This document shows, in pieces, positions 49,176-57,678 of a stretch of 64,000 nt of DNA (position 1 is its first letter; each line of letters starts with the position of its first letter). The notes under the pieces were generated by a model. It was not told the DNA's origin and searched no databases. It saw only the letters and a list, made by a program, of their open reading frames with translations. Both the position numbers and the translations under genes were made by a program. Source of the stretch: JAGXSE01 sp040757295 (lineage in GTDB: Bacteria; Bacillota; PH28-bin88); NCBI GenBank assembly GCA_040757295.1, contig JBFLXH010000010.1:1-64000 (forward strand). The letters are read 5' to 3'.

Positions 49176-50233
49176 TTATCAAACGCTATTTGGTTAATCA
49201 TATGCAGGAGGCTGTAGGCCTCATTAAAAGAGATCTGGGGCCAGATGCGGTAATTATCAGCTCCCGCCGGGTACGGCAGCCAGGATGGCGCGGTCTGTTC
49301 TCCCCGGGGCAAATGGAGGTTACCGCAGCATTAGATGAGCGAGGCGAAAAGCCTGTTCCCGTTCAGCCTACCCGCTCTGAGCCGGAAAACTGGACCAAAG
49401 AAATTGCTGAAGTTAAGGCCTTGTTAAAACAGTTAACTTTAAACCATCTAACAGCCGGGGAACCCCAGGAACTGGCCCGTTGGCGGCAATTGTTAACCCA
49501 AATGGAGGTAAATGGAGAGATCATCCAAGAGCTGCTGCAAAGGATATCTGAGAATACCGGTCCCCTGACAGATCAGCATCTGATGCGGCAACGGCTGGAG
49601 GAACATATGGCGGAAATGATGCAAGCTGTTTCCCAACAAAAGGGGCAGACGGTATTTGCTTTTATCGGGCCCACAGGGGTTGGCAAAACCACCACCCTGG
49701 CTAAAATGGCAGCCCAACTGGCGCTTTTCCAGGAAAAACGGGTTGCCCTGATCACCATTGATACCTACCGGATTGGCGCTGTTGACCAGCTAAAAATATA
49801 TGCGGAAATCCTTGGGCTACCTCTTGAAGTGGTGATGACCCCCCATGAATTAAAGGCGGCGGTAAACCGTTTTCGCAGTTATGACGCTGTTTTGATCGAC
49901 ACGGCAGGCCGTCCGTCTAAAAATAAAATGAGTATTGCAGAACTTAAGGGGTTTATGGACACCATCGGACCCTTGGAAATTTTTCTTGTCCTCAGCTGTA
50001 CCACCAAAGCCAGGGACCAATACCGGATTATTGAGGATTTTAAGAGCCTTAACTATACCCAATTAATATTTACTAAGATAGATGAAACGGATTCTTTGGG
50101 ATCAATTCTAAATGTAGCCTATGAAACAAGGCTGCCAATTGCCTTTATTACCAACGGCCAGAGTGTTCCCGACGATATTTGGCCCGGGGATCCCAGAGAG
50201 TTGGCCAGAATGATTATCAGGCAGGTGGGATAG
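49172..50233 (+). CDS. flhF: Flagellar GTPase FlhF (SRP-type)
   Basis: 353 residues. Helps place the flagellar base. Basic/helical N-terminal part, then the NG domain: P-loop GPTGVGKT (166-173), TIDTYRIGAVDQL, the DTAGRP motif and the TKIDE guanine-specificity motif near the end. TTG 49172 overlaps the flhA stop. Directly followed by its regulator gene flhG. Confidence 0.97.
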   Translation: MIIKRYLVNHMQEAVGLIKRDLGPDAVIISSRRVRQPGWRGLFSPGQMEVTAALDERGEKPVPVQPTRSEPENWTKEIAEVKALLKQLTLNHLTAGEPQELARWRQLLTQMEVNGEIIQELLQRISENTGPLTDQHLMRQRLEEHMAEMMQAVSQQKGQTVFAFIGPTGVGKTTTLAKMAAQLALFQEKRVALITIDTYRIGAVDQLKIYAEILGLPLEVVMTPHELKAAVNRFRSYDAVLIDTAGRPSKNKMSIAELKGFMDTIGPLEIFLVLSCTTKARDQYRIIEDFKSLNYTQLIFTKIDETDSLGSILNVAYETRLPIAFITNGQSVPDDIWPGDPRELARMIIRQVG

Positions 50234-50234
50234 C

Positions 50235-51107
50235 ATGAAGGATCAGGCTACCAGGCTAAGGGAACTGACTGGTTTTCTCCAGCGGGAAAATAAACAGGCT
50301 CCACCCGTAAACCTGCGGGTAATAGCTGTGACCAGCGGGAAAGGAGGCGTTGGTAAAACCAATGTGGTGGTTAACCTTGCCATAGCCTTGGCCCAAATGG
50401 GAAAAAGGGTGATCATTCTGGATGCGGACTTGGGCATGGCCAATGTGGATGTGCTGATGGGCCTGATCCCAAGGTACAACCTGATGGATGTAATTGAGGG
50501 CCAAAGGACCATTAAGGATATTATATTGCGCGGCCCTGCCAATGTGGGGCTGATTCCTGGCGGTTCAGGCATGCAGGAGCTGGCCAACCTTGAGTACTAC
50601 CAGCGGGAGCGCCTCTTGCAGGGACTGCAGGGTTTTGAGGATGAGGCTGATTTTTTGTTAATTGATACAGGGGCAGGAATATCTAAAAATGTTATCGGGT
50701 TTGTATCGGCAGCCCATGAAGTTATTGTGGTTGTAACTCCAGAGCCGACTTCCATCACCGATGCTTATGGGGTAATCAAGGTGCTATCGCGGATCAAGGT
50801 TCATGACTGGGTCAACCTGGTGGTAAACCGGGCCGCCAATCTAACTGAGGCCTGCCAAACAGCGGAAAAAGTTGTTACTGCGGCTAGCAGATTTCTCAAA
50901 TTCAAGGTGGTCCATCTTGGATCAATTGCGGATGACCGCACCGTTGGCAGGGCCATCATGAGCCAGGAGCCTTTGATTACCGCATTCCCCAATTCAGCGG
51001 CTGCCAAAAACCTCCGGGAAATAGCCGGAGCCATAATAACCGGCGAGCAGGCGGCAAACCGGGGCATGGGAGGATTTATTAACCGGTTGACGCGCCTATT
51101 CAGCTAG
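50235..51107 (+). CDS. flhG: Flagellar number regulator FlhG (YlxH, MinD-like)
   Basis: 290 residues. A MinD-type ATPase that stimulates FlhF GTPase activity and sets flagellar number and place. The N-terminal DQAxxLR motif (DQATRLRELTGF) that activates FlhF is present, followed by the deviant Walker A GKGGVGKT with K36 and K41 both intact, and DADLGMANVDVLMG. A C-terminal amphipathic segment (MGGFINRLTRLFS) suits membrane binding. Confidence 0.97.
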   Translation: MKDQATRLRELTGFLQRENKQAPPVNLRVIAVTSGKGGVGKTNVVVNLAIALAQMGKRVIILDADLGMANVDVLMGLIPRYNLMDVIEGQRTIKDIILRGPANVGLIPGGSGMQELANLEYYQRERLLQGLQGFEDEADFLLIDTGAGISKNVIGFVSAAHEVIVVVTPEPTSITDAYGVIKVLSRIKVHDWVNLVVNRAANLTEACQTAEKVVTAASRFLKFKVVHLGSIADDRTVGRAIMSQEPLITAFPNSAAAKNLREIAGAIITGEQAANRGMGGFINRLTRLFS

Positions 51108-51119
51108 GAGGGGAATGGT

Positions 51120-51797
51120 TTGAAGCAACTGGAGAAAGTGCTGGCTTTAAATCGTAAGATTGAGGTTCGAATAGATGGGCAAGAAGATTTTTACAAAAGC
51201 AGTGTGCAAGGGCTGAACCCCCAGGGTTTCGTTATCAATGTGCCCATGTTGCGGGGCGATTGGCTGCGCCTCACTCCTGGCATGCAGGTGCAGGTCAAGT
51301 CTATTACCGATGAAGCCCAGTATTTGTTCACTTCAACTGTGCTCAGCCGGTTGATGGAAAAAGACTTGCCCCTGTATCTACTCTCATTACCCGGGGATAT
51401 AGAAAGGTTGCAGCTGCGGGACTATGTGCGGGTCAGGTGCGCTTTGGAGGTTTTTTACCGGGAGGTTCCCTTATCTGAATTACCTAATGTCCCCCTGCTG
51501 GTGCCGGACAAAAAGGGGATTACCCTTGACCTTAGTGGTGGCGGCCTGCGGATGGTGATCAAAGAACCCATTAACCCTGATAACCTTATTTTGCTTAAAA
51601 TAATCCTGCCGACCCCCAGGGGAAAACCGAAAATTATTATGGCAATTGGAGAAGTCAGGGGATATGAAAGCACTTATGATGACCAACCACGCTATGAAGT
51701 GAGGCTGTCTTTTCAAACCATCAATGAGAGAGATCGGGACAAGATTATCGCTAGAGTATTTCACCTTATGATTGAGGCCGCAAAAAAACTTGATTGA
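51120..51797 (+). CDS. YcgR/PilZ c-di-GMP-binding flagellar brake protein
   Basis: 225 residues. An N-terminal YcgR-like beta domain and a C-terminal PilZ domain. The c-di-GMP-binding residues are present: RxxxR as R100-DYV-R104 and D137-x-S139-x-x-G142 (DLSGGGLRM). Proteins of this type bind c-di-GMP and slow or stop the motor by contacting MotA or the switch. TTG 51120 follows AGGAGGGGAA. Between flhG and fliA, where the homologous gene sits in many clostridia. Confidence 0.92.
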   Translation: MKQLEKVLALNRKIEVRIDGQEDFYKSSVQGLNPQGFVINVPMLRGDWLRLTPGMQVQVKSITDEAQYLFTSTVLSRLMEKDLPLYLLSLPGDIERLQLRDYVRVRCALEVFYREVPLSELPNVPLLVPDKKGITLDLSGGGLRMVIKEPINPDNLILLKIILPTPRGKPKIIMAIGEVRGYESTYDDQPRYEVRLSFQTINERDRDKIIARVFHLMIEAAKKLD

Positions 51798-51809
51798 AGG
51801 AGCAGGTTG

Positions 51810-52511
51810 ATGGGCAGGGATTTAGACAGTTTATGGCTTCAATACCGCAGATCCAAAGATGATGAAGCCCGGCAGCAGCTCTTGATCCATTACCTTCCCC
51901 TTGTTAAGCTTGCTGCCGGACGCCTCCATGTAAACATGCCGGTTCATCTAGACCGGGAGGATTTGGCCAGTTTTGGAGTTTTTGGCCTGATGGATGCCTT
52001 GGAGAAATTTGACCCTGCCAGGGGAGTTAAGTTTGAAACCTATGCCTATCAGCGGATCCGGGGCGCCATGATCGATGAACTCCGCACAGCCCACTGGGCT
52101 CCCAGGTCTGTAGCTGACCGCTGGCGGCGGCTCATGGAGACCTCTTCCGAAGAGCCTGTTTCCCTTTCCCGGGAAGAAACGGAGGAAGTTGCCGGGCAGG
52201 TGGGTTTCCTCTCGGCAGTTTCCCTGGAAGAGTTTTTTTTCGGTGACCAGGAGGGCCTGCGGTATGCCGACTTAGTGGCTGATCCTGCCAGCCCAAACCC
52301 CGAGACCCTTTACGAAGAACATGAACTGGTAGTTACCTTGACCAGGGCGGTTGAGCTTTTGCCGGAAAAGGACAGGCTTATTTTGTCCCTTTATTATTAC
52401 GAGGGGCTAACATTAAAAGAAATCGGGCAGGTTTTGGCAGTCTCAGAGTCCCGGGTGTGCCAGCTGCATGCCAGGGCGTTATTAAAGCTAAGGCAACTGT
52501 TACAGGATTAA
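51810..52511 (+). CDS. fliA: Sigma-28 factor FliA (SigD/WhiG family)
   Basis: 233 residues. Recognises the promoters found at 7664, 24007, 26152 and 26610. Region 2 is MPVHLDREDLASFGVFGLMD, then FDPARGVKFETYAYQRIRGA; region 4 is LTLKEIGQVLAVSESRVCQL. TTG 51807 and ATG 51810 are both possible starts; AAGGAG spacing favours ATG. Inhibited by FlgM (7738). Confidence 0.97.
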   Translation: MGRDLDSLWLQYRRSKDDEARQQLLIHYLPLVKLAAGRLHVNMPVHLDREDLASFGVFGLMDALEKFDPARGVKFETYAYQRIRGAMIDELRTAHWAPRSVADRWRRLMETSSEEPVSLSREETEEVAGQVGFLSAVSLEEFFFGDQEGLRYADLVADPASPNPETLYEEHELVVTLTRAVELLPEKDRLILSLYYYEGLTLKEIGQVLAVSESRVCQLHARALLKLRQLLQD

Positions 52512-52527
52512 CCTTAGGAGGGTGGCC

Positions 52528-52965
52528 ATGATTTATTTGTTACTGGCAATGGGATTTTTGCTCATGGGAATCACCTTTAAGCCTACCTGGGATTGGTTAA
52601 AAAAGGATTACCCGGGCCAGGCGCCTGAGCCATTTATTAGACACAACGGCGGTTTTTTTGTAGAAAAATGGCTGGCCGATGAAATAAAAGAAATGCAGGT
52701 CAAGCTTGATCTTTTGACTGAGGCTGCCGGTGAGATAAACCATAGGGTCAGCAAGGTTGATACAAGGTTGACTCCAGCCCAGGCGATTTCTAAGGAAAGT
52801 GGCTTTCATCAGTCTTTGGCTAAAGAAAAAAATTCCTCTTTGCATCAAGCGATCTACCGGGCATTTGACGAAGGAAAAGATGTCCATGAAATAGCCCGGG
52901 AATTTAACAGGGGAAAGGGTGAGATAGAATTAGTCCTGAGTTTGCGAAAATCCGGCAAAACTTAA
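52528..52965 (+). CDS. SwrB-like protein (DUF6115 type)
   Basis: 145 residues. An N-terminal membrane helix (MIYLLLAMGFLLMGITF), a coiled-coil middle region, and a C-terminal helix-turn-helix-like block (HQAIYRAFDEGKDVHEIARE, then KGEIELVLSL). This layout and the place after the sigma-28 gene match SwrB of B. subtilis, which promotes flagellar export gate activation, but the sequence itself is only weakly diagnostic. ATG 52528 follows TTAGGAGGG. Confidence 0.65.
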   Translation: MIYLLLAMGFLLMGITFKPTWDWLKKDYPGQAPEPFIRHNGGFFVEKWLADEIKEMQVKLDLLTEAAGEINHRVSKVDTRLTPAQAISKESGFHQSLAKEKNSSLHQAIYRAFDEGKDVHEIAREFNRGKGEIELVLSLRKSGKT

Positions 52966-52979
52966 AAAAACTGGCGCCC

Positions 52980-53456
52980 TTGTTATTTGGTCTTGGCCTG
53001 GGGATGTTTCTCGCCTCTGTTGCTGTAATGCTCCAGGGACCTAAGGAATTGAGCCGGGAAGAGATAGAAAGGCGGGCTGAAAGACTTGGCATGGGATACC
53101 GGGAACAGTTTCTCATTTTCCCTGCTGAGGAGAACCGGCATACCTCGGTAGACCCTAATAACCATGCTGTTTCTCAGGAACCAACCCAGGCCCCCCCCAT
53201 TAATAAAGGGGTGGCCTCGCTGGAAGTTGTGATTAATCAGGGAAGCACCTTGGCTGAAGCGGCTAGAATCCTTTATGAGGCAGGACTTGTTGAAGAACCC
53301 GGTATTTTTGTGCAAAAGGTGCAGCAAATGGGGTTGAGCCAGTACTTGCGGGCTGGTACCTACCGGTTATCCCCCGGTATAGACCTCGAGGAGTTGGTTC
53401 GTCAGGTAACTAGGCCGCCGCGGCAAAAACCTCCAGTTCAAGTTGAACAACAATAG
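52980..53456 (+). CDS. MltG N-terminal-like (YceG-type) membrane protein
   Basis: 158 residues with an N-terminal membrane helix (LGLGMFLASVAVMLQ), a variable linker, and a C-terminal segment (VVINQGSTLAEAARILYEAG, then GLSQYLRAGTYRLSPGID) like the LysM-like part of the endolytic transglycosylase MltG. The catalytic MltG domain is absent. TTG 52980 is unsupported by a ribosome site; the frame continues upstream to a stop at 52920, so the true start may lie earlier. Role unknown, perhaps wall-related. Confidence 0.55.
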   Translation: MLFGLGLGMFLASVAVMLQGPKELSREEIERRAERLGMGYREQFLIFPAEENRHTSVDPNNHAVSQEPTQAPPINKGVASLEVVINQGSTLAEAARILYEAGLVEEPGIFVQKVQQMGLSQYLRAGTYRLSPGIDLEELVRQVTRPPRQKPPVQVEQQ

Positions 53457-53474
53457 GGAGGAGATGGACGACAA

Positions 53475-54236
53475 ATGCTTAGAGGACTTTATTCTTCGGC
53501 TGCCGGCTTGAAGGTGCTGCAGCGCCAACAAGATGTATTAGCCAACAATGTGGCTAACGCCAATACGCCTGGTTTTAAAAGGGATCAAACAGTCTTGCGT
53601 TCTTTTCCGGAGCAAATAATCTTGACCCGGGAGACAGGGAAGGGGGCTGGGGCCAAGGTGGTAGGACCCATTTCCTTGGGCGCCCAAATCCATGAAGTGA
53701 ACACTGTTTTTGAGAACGGTATCATGGCAGAAACAGGGCGGCCAACTGATTTTGCCCTTGGCGGCAGCGGCCTGGAATTCTTTGCTATTGCTACTTCCGA
53801 GGGGGAAAGGTACACCAGAAGCGGCAGTTTTTCCTTGGATCAGGAAGGATATCTGGTTACCCCGGCGGGGGATTACCTATTAGGTTATGCCGGCAAAATC
53901 CGCCTGCAGGGCGAGGACTTTTCGGTTGACCCGGCAGGGCGGGTTTTCCAAGGCCAGGAATTCATTGATCAACTGCGAATTGTAAGGATTAAAGAGCCTG
54001 CCCAGTTGATCAAAAAAGGTCATCACCTCTACCAGGCTGCAAAAGAAGGGGCTGTGGAAGATGTTAAAGAACCCTATTTGCGCCAGGGGGTGCTGGAATT
54101 ATCCAATGTCAGCTTGACTTCCGAAGTGATAAAGATGATTGCCGGCATGCGGGCTTACGAAATCAATGCCCGGTTGTTAAAGGTTCAGGATGAACTATTA
54201 GGAAAGGCAGTGAATGAAATAGGCGCCATTAAATAA
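53475..54236 (+). CDS. Flagellar rod protein FlgF/FlgG family
   Basis: 253 residues. N-terminal rod motif LRGLYSSAAGLKVLQRQQDV with LANNVANANTPGFKRD, a central FlgE/F/G domain (DFALGGSGLEFFAIATSEGE) and a C-terminal SNVSLTSEVIKMIAGMRAYE. FlgF and FlgG cannot be told apart here; in B. subtilis the pair is FlhO/FlhP. Only one such gene is present in the window apart from flgE, so the other rod protein must be encoded elsewhere. ATG 53475 follows AGGGAGGAGA. Confidence 0.9.
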   Translation: MLRGLYSSAAGLKVLQRQQDVLANNVANANTPGFKRDQTVLRSFPEQIILTRETGKGAGAKVVGPISLGAQIHEVNTVFENGIMAETGRPTDFALGGSGLEFFAIATSEGERYTRSGSFSLDQEGYLVTPAGDYLLGYAGKIRLQGEDFSVDPAGRVFQGQEFIDQLRIVRIKEPAQLIKKGHHLYQAAKEGAVEDVKEPYLRQGVLELSNVSLTSEVIKMIAGMRAYEINARLLKVQDELLGKAVNEIGAIK

Positions 54237-54272
54237 TACCTACGGTATCGAGAGTATTGGAGGAAAAGGTTA

Positions 54273-54776
54273 ATGACTTCTGACAATTCTCCTGGCGAAA
54301 TCCGGGTGGGAATTGCTGAATGGCGGGCCGCAAAGCAGCCGGTTCAAATTACCACTTTGGGTTTGGGATCATGTGTTGGGATCTCATTGTTTGATCCGTT
54401 GACTATGGTAGGAGGGCTGGCTCATATTATGCTGCCGGACAGCAAGCAGTTTTCCCATCCGACTAATCCAGGCAAGTTTCCGGATTTAGCTTTACCTTTA
54501 CTGCTAAAAGAAATGGAGGGTTTGGGGGCTCGCCGGCAGAGGATGCAGGCCAAGATTGCCGGAGGAGCGCAAATGTTTAATTATCCCGGAGGCCAAGGAG
54601 GTACTATTAGTGTAGGGGCTCGCAATATCGTTGCCTGCAGAGAAGTGCTAACCTGGCATGGAATACCTTTGCTTGCTGAGGAGACTGGAGGAAACTGGGG
54701 TAGGACCATGATTGTTGATACCAGGTCAGGGCATGTGACAATTAGGGCTGTAGGGAGGCCCCTCCTGGTAATCTAG
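54273..54776 (+). CDS. cheD: Chemoreceptor glutamine deamidase CheD
   Basis: 167 residues. Deamidates receptor glutamines and binds CheC. Recognisable by LGLGSCVGISLFDPLTMVGG with the catalytic Cys, then LAHIMLPDS, and the His and Thr region GGAQMFNYPGGQGGTISVGA. ATG 54273 follows TTGGAGGAAA. Precedes cheR. Confidence 0.96.
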   Translation: MTSDNSPGEIRVGIAEWRAAKQPVQITTLGLGSCVGISLFDPLTMVGGLAHIMLPDSKQFSHPTNPGKFPDLALPLLLKEMEGLGARRQRMQAKIAGGAQMFNYPGGQGGTISVGARNIVACREVLTWHGIPLLAEETGGNWGRTMIVDTRSGHVTIRAVGRPLLVI

Positions 54777-54795
54777 GGCAAAAAGGGTGAAAGGC

Positions 54796-55593
54796 ATGGA
54801 TTTTGCCGAATTTAAACGAAAAATATATACTCTCTGCGGGGTAAACCTGGATGGTTACAAGGAGAAACAGCTAAAGCGTCGAATAGATAGTTTGATGCAG
54901 AGCCTTGCTATAACCAGTTATGAACGATATCTGCAAACTCTGCGAGAAGACCGGCAGCAGCTGAACCGTTTTCTTGACCGCATTACTATTAACGTGTCCG
55001 AGTTTTTTCGTAATCCTGATATTTTTAAGGTCTTGGAAGATCAAATATTGCCCGGTTTGTTGCGGGAAAAGACCAGGCTGAAAATATGGAGCGCTGCATG
55101 TTCCAACGGAGCTGAACCTTATTCCGTGGCCATTTTATTGGATGAGCAGTCTCCAGGCCGGCAGCACAGAATTGAAGCTACTGATTTGGACGTTAATATC
55201 TTGGCGGCAGCCCGGCAAGGCTGTTATGACGCCAACAGCGTAAAAAATGTTTCCCCTAACAGGCTGGCCAGGTTTTTTACTTTTGACAACAACTTCTATT
55301 TTATTAAAGAAGAAATCCGTAGGAAGGTCTCTTTCAGCCAGCATGACCTGATTACCCAATCCTATGGAAATGATTATGATTTAATTCTCTGCCGTAACGT
55401 GACAATCTACTTTACCTCTGAAATACAGGACCGCATGTACCGGCAGTTTTGGCAGTCTTTAACTCCAGGAGGCGTACTATTTATCGGAGCTACTGAGAGT
55501 ATTCTGAATTACAGGGAAATTGGCTTCAGTAAGCTGTCCTCCTGGTTCTACCAAAAAAACATTCATGGCTCTATGAGCCACAGGCTATCATGA
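54796..55593 (+). CDS. cheR: Chemotaxis protein methyltransferase CheR
   Basis: 265 residues. It methylates receptor glutamates with S-adenosylmethionine. N-terminal helical domain (FKRKIYTLCGVNLDGYKEKQ), then the SAM-binding domain: ITINVSEFFRNPDIFKVLED, WSAACSNGAEPYSVAILLDE and DLILCRNVTIYFTSE. ATG 54796 is favoured; GTG 54787 overlaps the ribosome site. A 95-nt gap follows before cheC. Confidence 0.96.
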   Translation: MDFAEFKRKIYTLCGVNLDGYKEKQLKRRIDSLMQSLAITSYERYLQTLREDRQQLNRFLDRITINVSEFFRNPDIFKVLEDQILPGLLREKTRLKIWSAACSNGAEPYSVAILLDEQSPGRQHRIEATDLDVNILAAARQGCYDANSVKNVSPNRLARFFTFDNNFYFIKEEIRRKVSFSQHDLITQSYGNDYDLILCRNVTIYFTSEIQDRMYRQFWQSLTPGGVLFIGATESILNYREIGFSKLSSWFYQKNIHGSMSHRLS

Positions 55594-55687
55594 GAACTTA
55601 AGGCAATGGAACCCAAGGTACCTGGTTCCCAAGTTATTATTTAAGCTGCTTAGTTTTAAAAAAAAAGAAGTTAAAAGGGGTAAAACC

Positions 55688-56302
55688 ATGAGCAACTGGG
55701 ATAGCTTGACAACCCTGCAGATAGATGCCTTAAAAGAAATCGGCAATATTGGGATTGGGAATGCTGCAACGGCTTTGGCGACTATGGTGCAGAGAAAAAT
55801 TAATATGGAGGTCCCCAGGGCGGAAATTCGGCAGTTTGAGGATATTTATTCCTTAGTCGGGAATGCGGAAAAGGTGGTTTCCTGTGTGAATTTGGCTGTC
55901 CACGGGGCTGCCCCGGGTCGTATTCTATTTTTACTGGATCACCCCAGTTCCCTTTGCCTAATGGACCTCTTGATGGGATACCCTCCAGGAACCACAAAAA
56001 TGATAGGTGAAATGGAAACATCAGCCCTGCAAGAAGTGGGTAATATCTTAGCAAGCTCTTTTTTAAATGCCTTCAGCCAGGTTACCGGCTTGAACATGGC
56101 CCCTTCAGTCCCTGCCTTTGCTCACGATATGCTTGGTGCAATCCTGAGCAGCGCCCTAATTGAAGCGGGTTACTATGCTGAACGTTCCCTGGTCATTCAG
56201 ACGGCCTTCCATGATGAGGGCGTTATTCTTCACGGGCATTTTTTCCTGTTGCCGGAAACAGGAGCACTAAATATCATTCTTAACTCTCTTGGCATTTCAT
56301 AA
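55688..56302 (+). CDS. cheC: CheY-phosphate phosphatase CheC
   Basis: 204 residues with two copies of the CheC active-site pattern (KEIGNIGIGNAATALATM near residue 16 and QEVGNILASSFLNAFSQV near 117). It dephosphorylates CheY-P and is activated by CheD. ATG 55688 follows AAGGGGTAAA. Together with FliY it provides a second CheY-P sink. Confidence 0.96.
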   Translation: MSNWDSLTTLQIDALKEIGNIGIGNAATALATMVQRKINMEVPRAEIRQFEDIYSLVGNAEKVVSCVNLAVHGAAPGRILFLLDHPSSLCLMDLLMGYPPGTTKMIGEMETSALQEVGNILASSFLNAFSQVTGLNMAPSVPAFAHDMLGAILSSALIEAGYYAERSLVIQTAFHDEGVILHGHFFLLPETGALNIILNSLGIS

Positions 56303-56320
56303 GGACAGGAGGTACTTGCG

Positions 56321-56683
56321 GTGGGCAAAAGAGTTTTAATAGTGGATGATGCAGCCTTTATGCGGATGATGATTAGGGATATCTTATTAAAAAACGGGTA
56401 TCAGGTAGTTGGCGAGGCTGAGAATGGCCTTAAAGCAATCAGCCTTTTCCAGGAGTTGCGCCCGGATGTTGTGACTATGGACATCACCATGCCGGAAATG
56501 GACGGCATCGCGGCTGTCAAGGAGATTAAAAAAATTGATCCTGCAGCAAGGGTAATCATGTGCAGCGCTATGGGACAGCAAATGATGGTTATGGAAGCTA
56601 TTCAATCAGGCGCCCGGGATTTTGTTGTTAAACCCTTCCAGCAGGAGCGGGTGCTGCAAGCCTTAGAAAAAGCCTTGGCATAG
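56321..56683 (+). CDS. cheY: Chemotaxis response regulator CheY
   Basis: 120 residues, a single receiver domain. Phospho-acceptor Asp54 (VVTMDITMPEMDG), acidic pocket Asp9 and Asp10, and conserved Lys in FVVKPF near 104. CheY-P binds FliM/FliY at the switch. GTG 56321 follows GACAGGAGGTAC. Precedes fliM by 13 nt. Confidence 0.96.
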   Translation: MGKRVLIVDDAAFMRMMIRDILLKNGYQVVGEAENGLKAISLFQELRPDVVTMDITMPEMDGIAAVKEIKKIDPAARVIMCSAMGQQMMVMEAIQSGARDFVVKPFQQERVLQALEKALA

Positions 56684-56696
56684 GACAGGTGTTAAG

Positions 56697-57665
56697 ATGA
56701 AGGAAGTCCTTTCCCAATCGGAAATTGACCTCTTGTTAAGCGCTTTGTCCTCTGGGGAATTGACCACCGAGGATATTGCCACAACAGCCCAAGTCAAAAT
56801 TAAAGAATATGACTTCCGGCGCCCAAACAAGTTTTCTCAGGATCACCTCCGGACCCTGTCGTTTATCCATGAGAACTTTGCCCGGATGATATCCAACTTC
56901 CTTTCAGCCTTTTTGCGCACTTCGGTACAGGTAAAGGTTGCTTCGGTGGACCAGGTTACCTATGAGGATTTTGTCGTATCCTTGCCTACGCCTACTCTTT
57001 TAACAGTTTATACCATGCATCCTTTGCCGGGAAAAGCGGTGATGGAGACAAATCCAGCCTTTACTTTTCCCATTATTGATTTATTGTTTGGCGGTTCTGG
57101 CGAGATGCCCCGCAAACTGAGGGAATTGACTGAGATCGAGATAAATGTTTTGCGAAATCTTAATGCCAGGCTGCTGGAACACATGAATTATGCCTGGTCA
57201 GATATTTTTTCTGTTTCTCCTAAATTGGAAGGTACCGAGACCAATCCCCAATTAACCCAAATAATATCTCCCAACGAAACCGTAGCGGTGTTATCCTTAA
57301 CAACCTCCGTGGGCAAGTCTCAAGGACTGGTCAATTTGTGCCTACCCTTTTTAACCCTGGAGCCGGTTATTTCCAAGCTGTCAGCCAGGCATTGGTTTTC
57401 CGCCAGCGAAAACAACAAGAACGCCGATCATTCACGCCAAATCGAAACCCTCTTGGGGGCGGCAGGGGTTTGCCTTACATTGATAGGCGGGCAGACCAGC
57501 TTAACGGTAAGAGATTTTTTGCGCTTGCAGGTAGGTGATGTGGTCCCTTTAGATAATGTCATAGGTAATGACCTGGAATTAGAGGTTGAGGGTAAGCCCA
57601 AATTCAAAGTCCAGCCCGGACTGTTAGGGCAGAAAATAGCCGTGCAGGTAACAGCTATTAAGTAG
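56697..57665 (+). CDS. fliM: Flagellar motor switch protein FliM
   Basis: 322 residues. N-terminal CheY-binding segment (LSQSEIDLLLSAL), the FliM middle domain (YDFRRPNKFSQDHLRTLSFI, with GGSGEMPRKLRELTEIE), and a C-terminal SpoA domain from about residue 245. ATG 56697 follows GGACAGGTG. Followed after 13 nt by fliY. Confidence 0.97.
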   Translation: MKEVLSQSEIDLLLSALSSGELTTEDIATTAQVKIKEYDFRRPNKFSQDHLRTLSFIHENFARMISNFLSAFLRTSVQVKVASVDQVTYEDFVVSLPTPTLLTVYTMHPLPGKAVMETNPAFTFPIIDLLFGGSGEMPRKLRELTEIEINVLRNLNARLLEHMNYAWSDIFSVSPKLEGTETNPQLTQIISPNETVAVLSLTTSVGKSQGLVNLCLPFLTLEPVISKLSARHWFSASENNKNADHSRQIETLLGAAGVCLTLIGGQTSLTVRDFLRLQVGDVVPLDNVIGNDLELEVEGKPKFKVQPGLLGQKIAVQVTAIK

Positions 57666-57678
57666 GAGGGGGCGGACA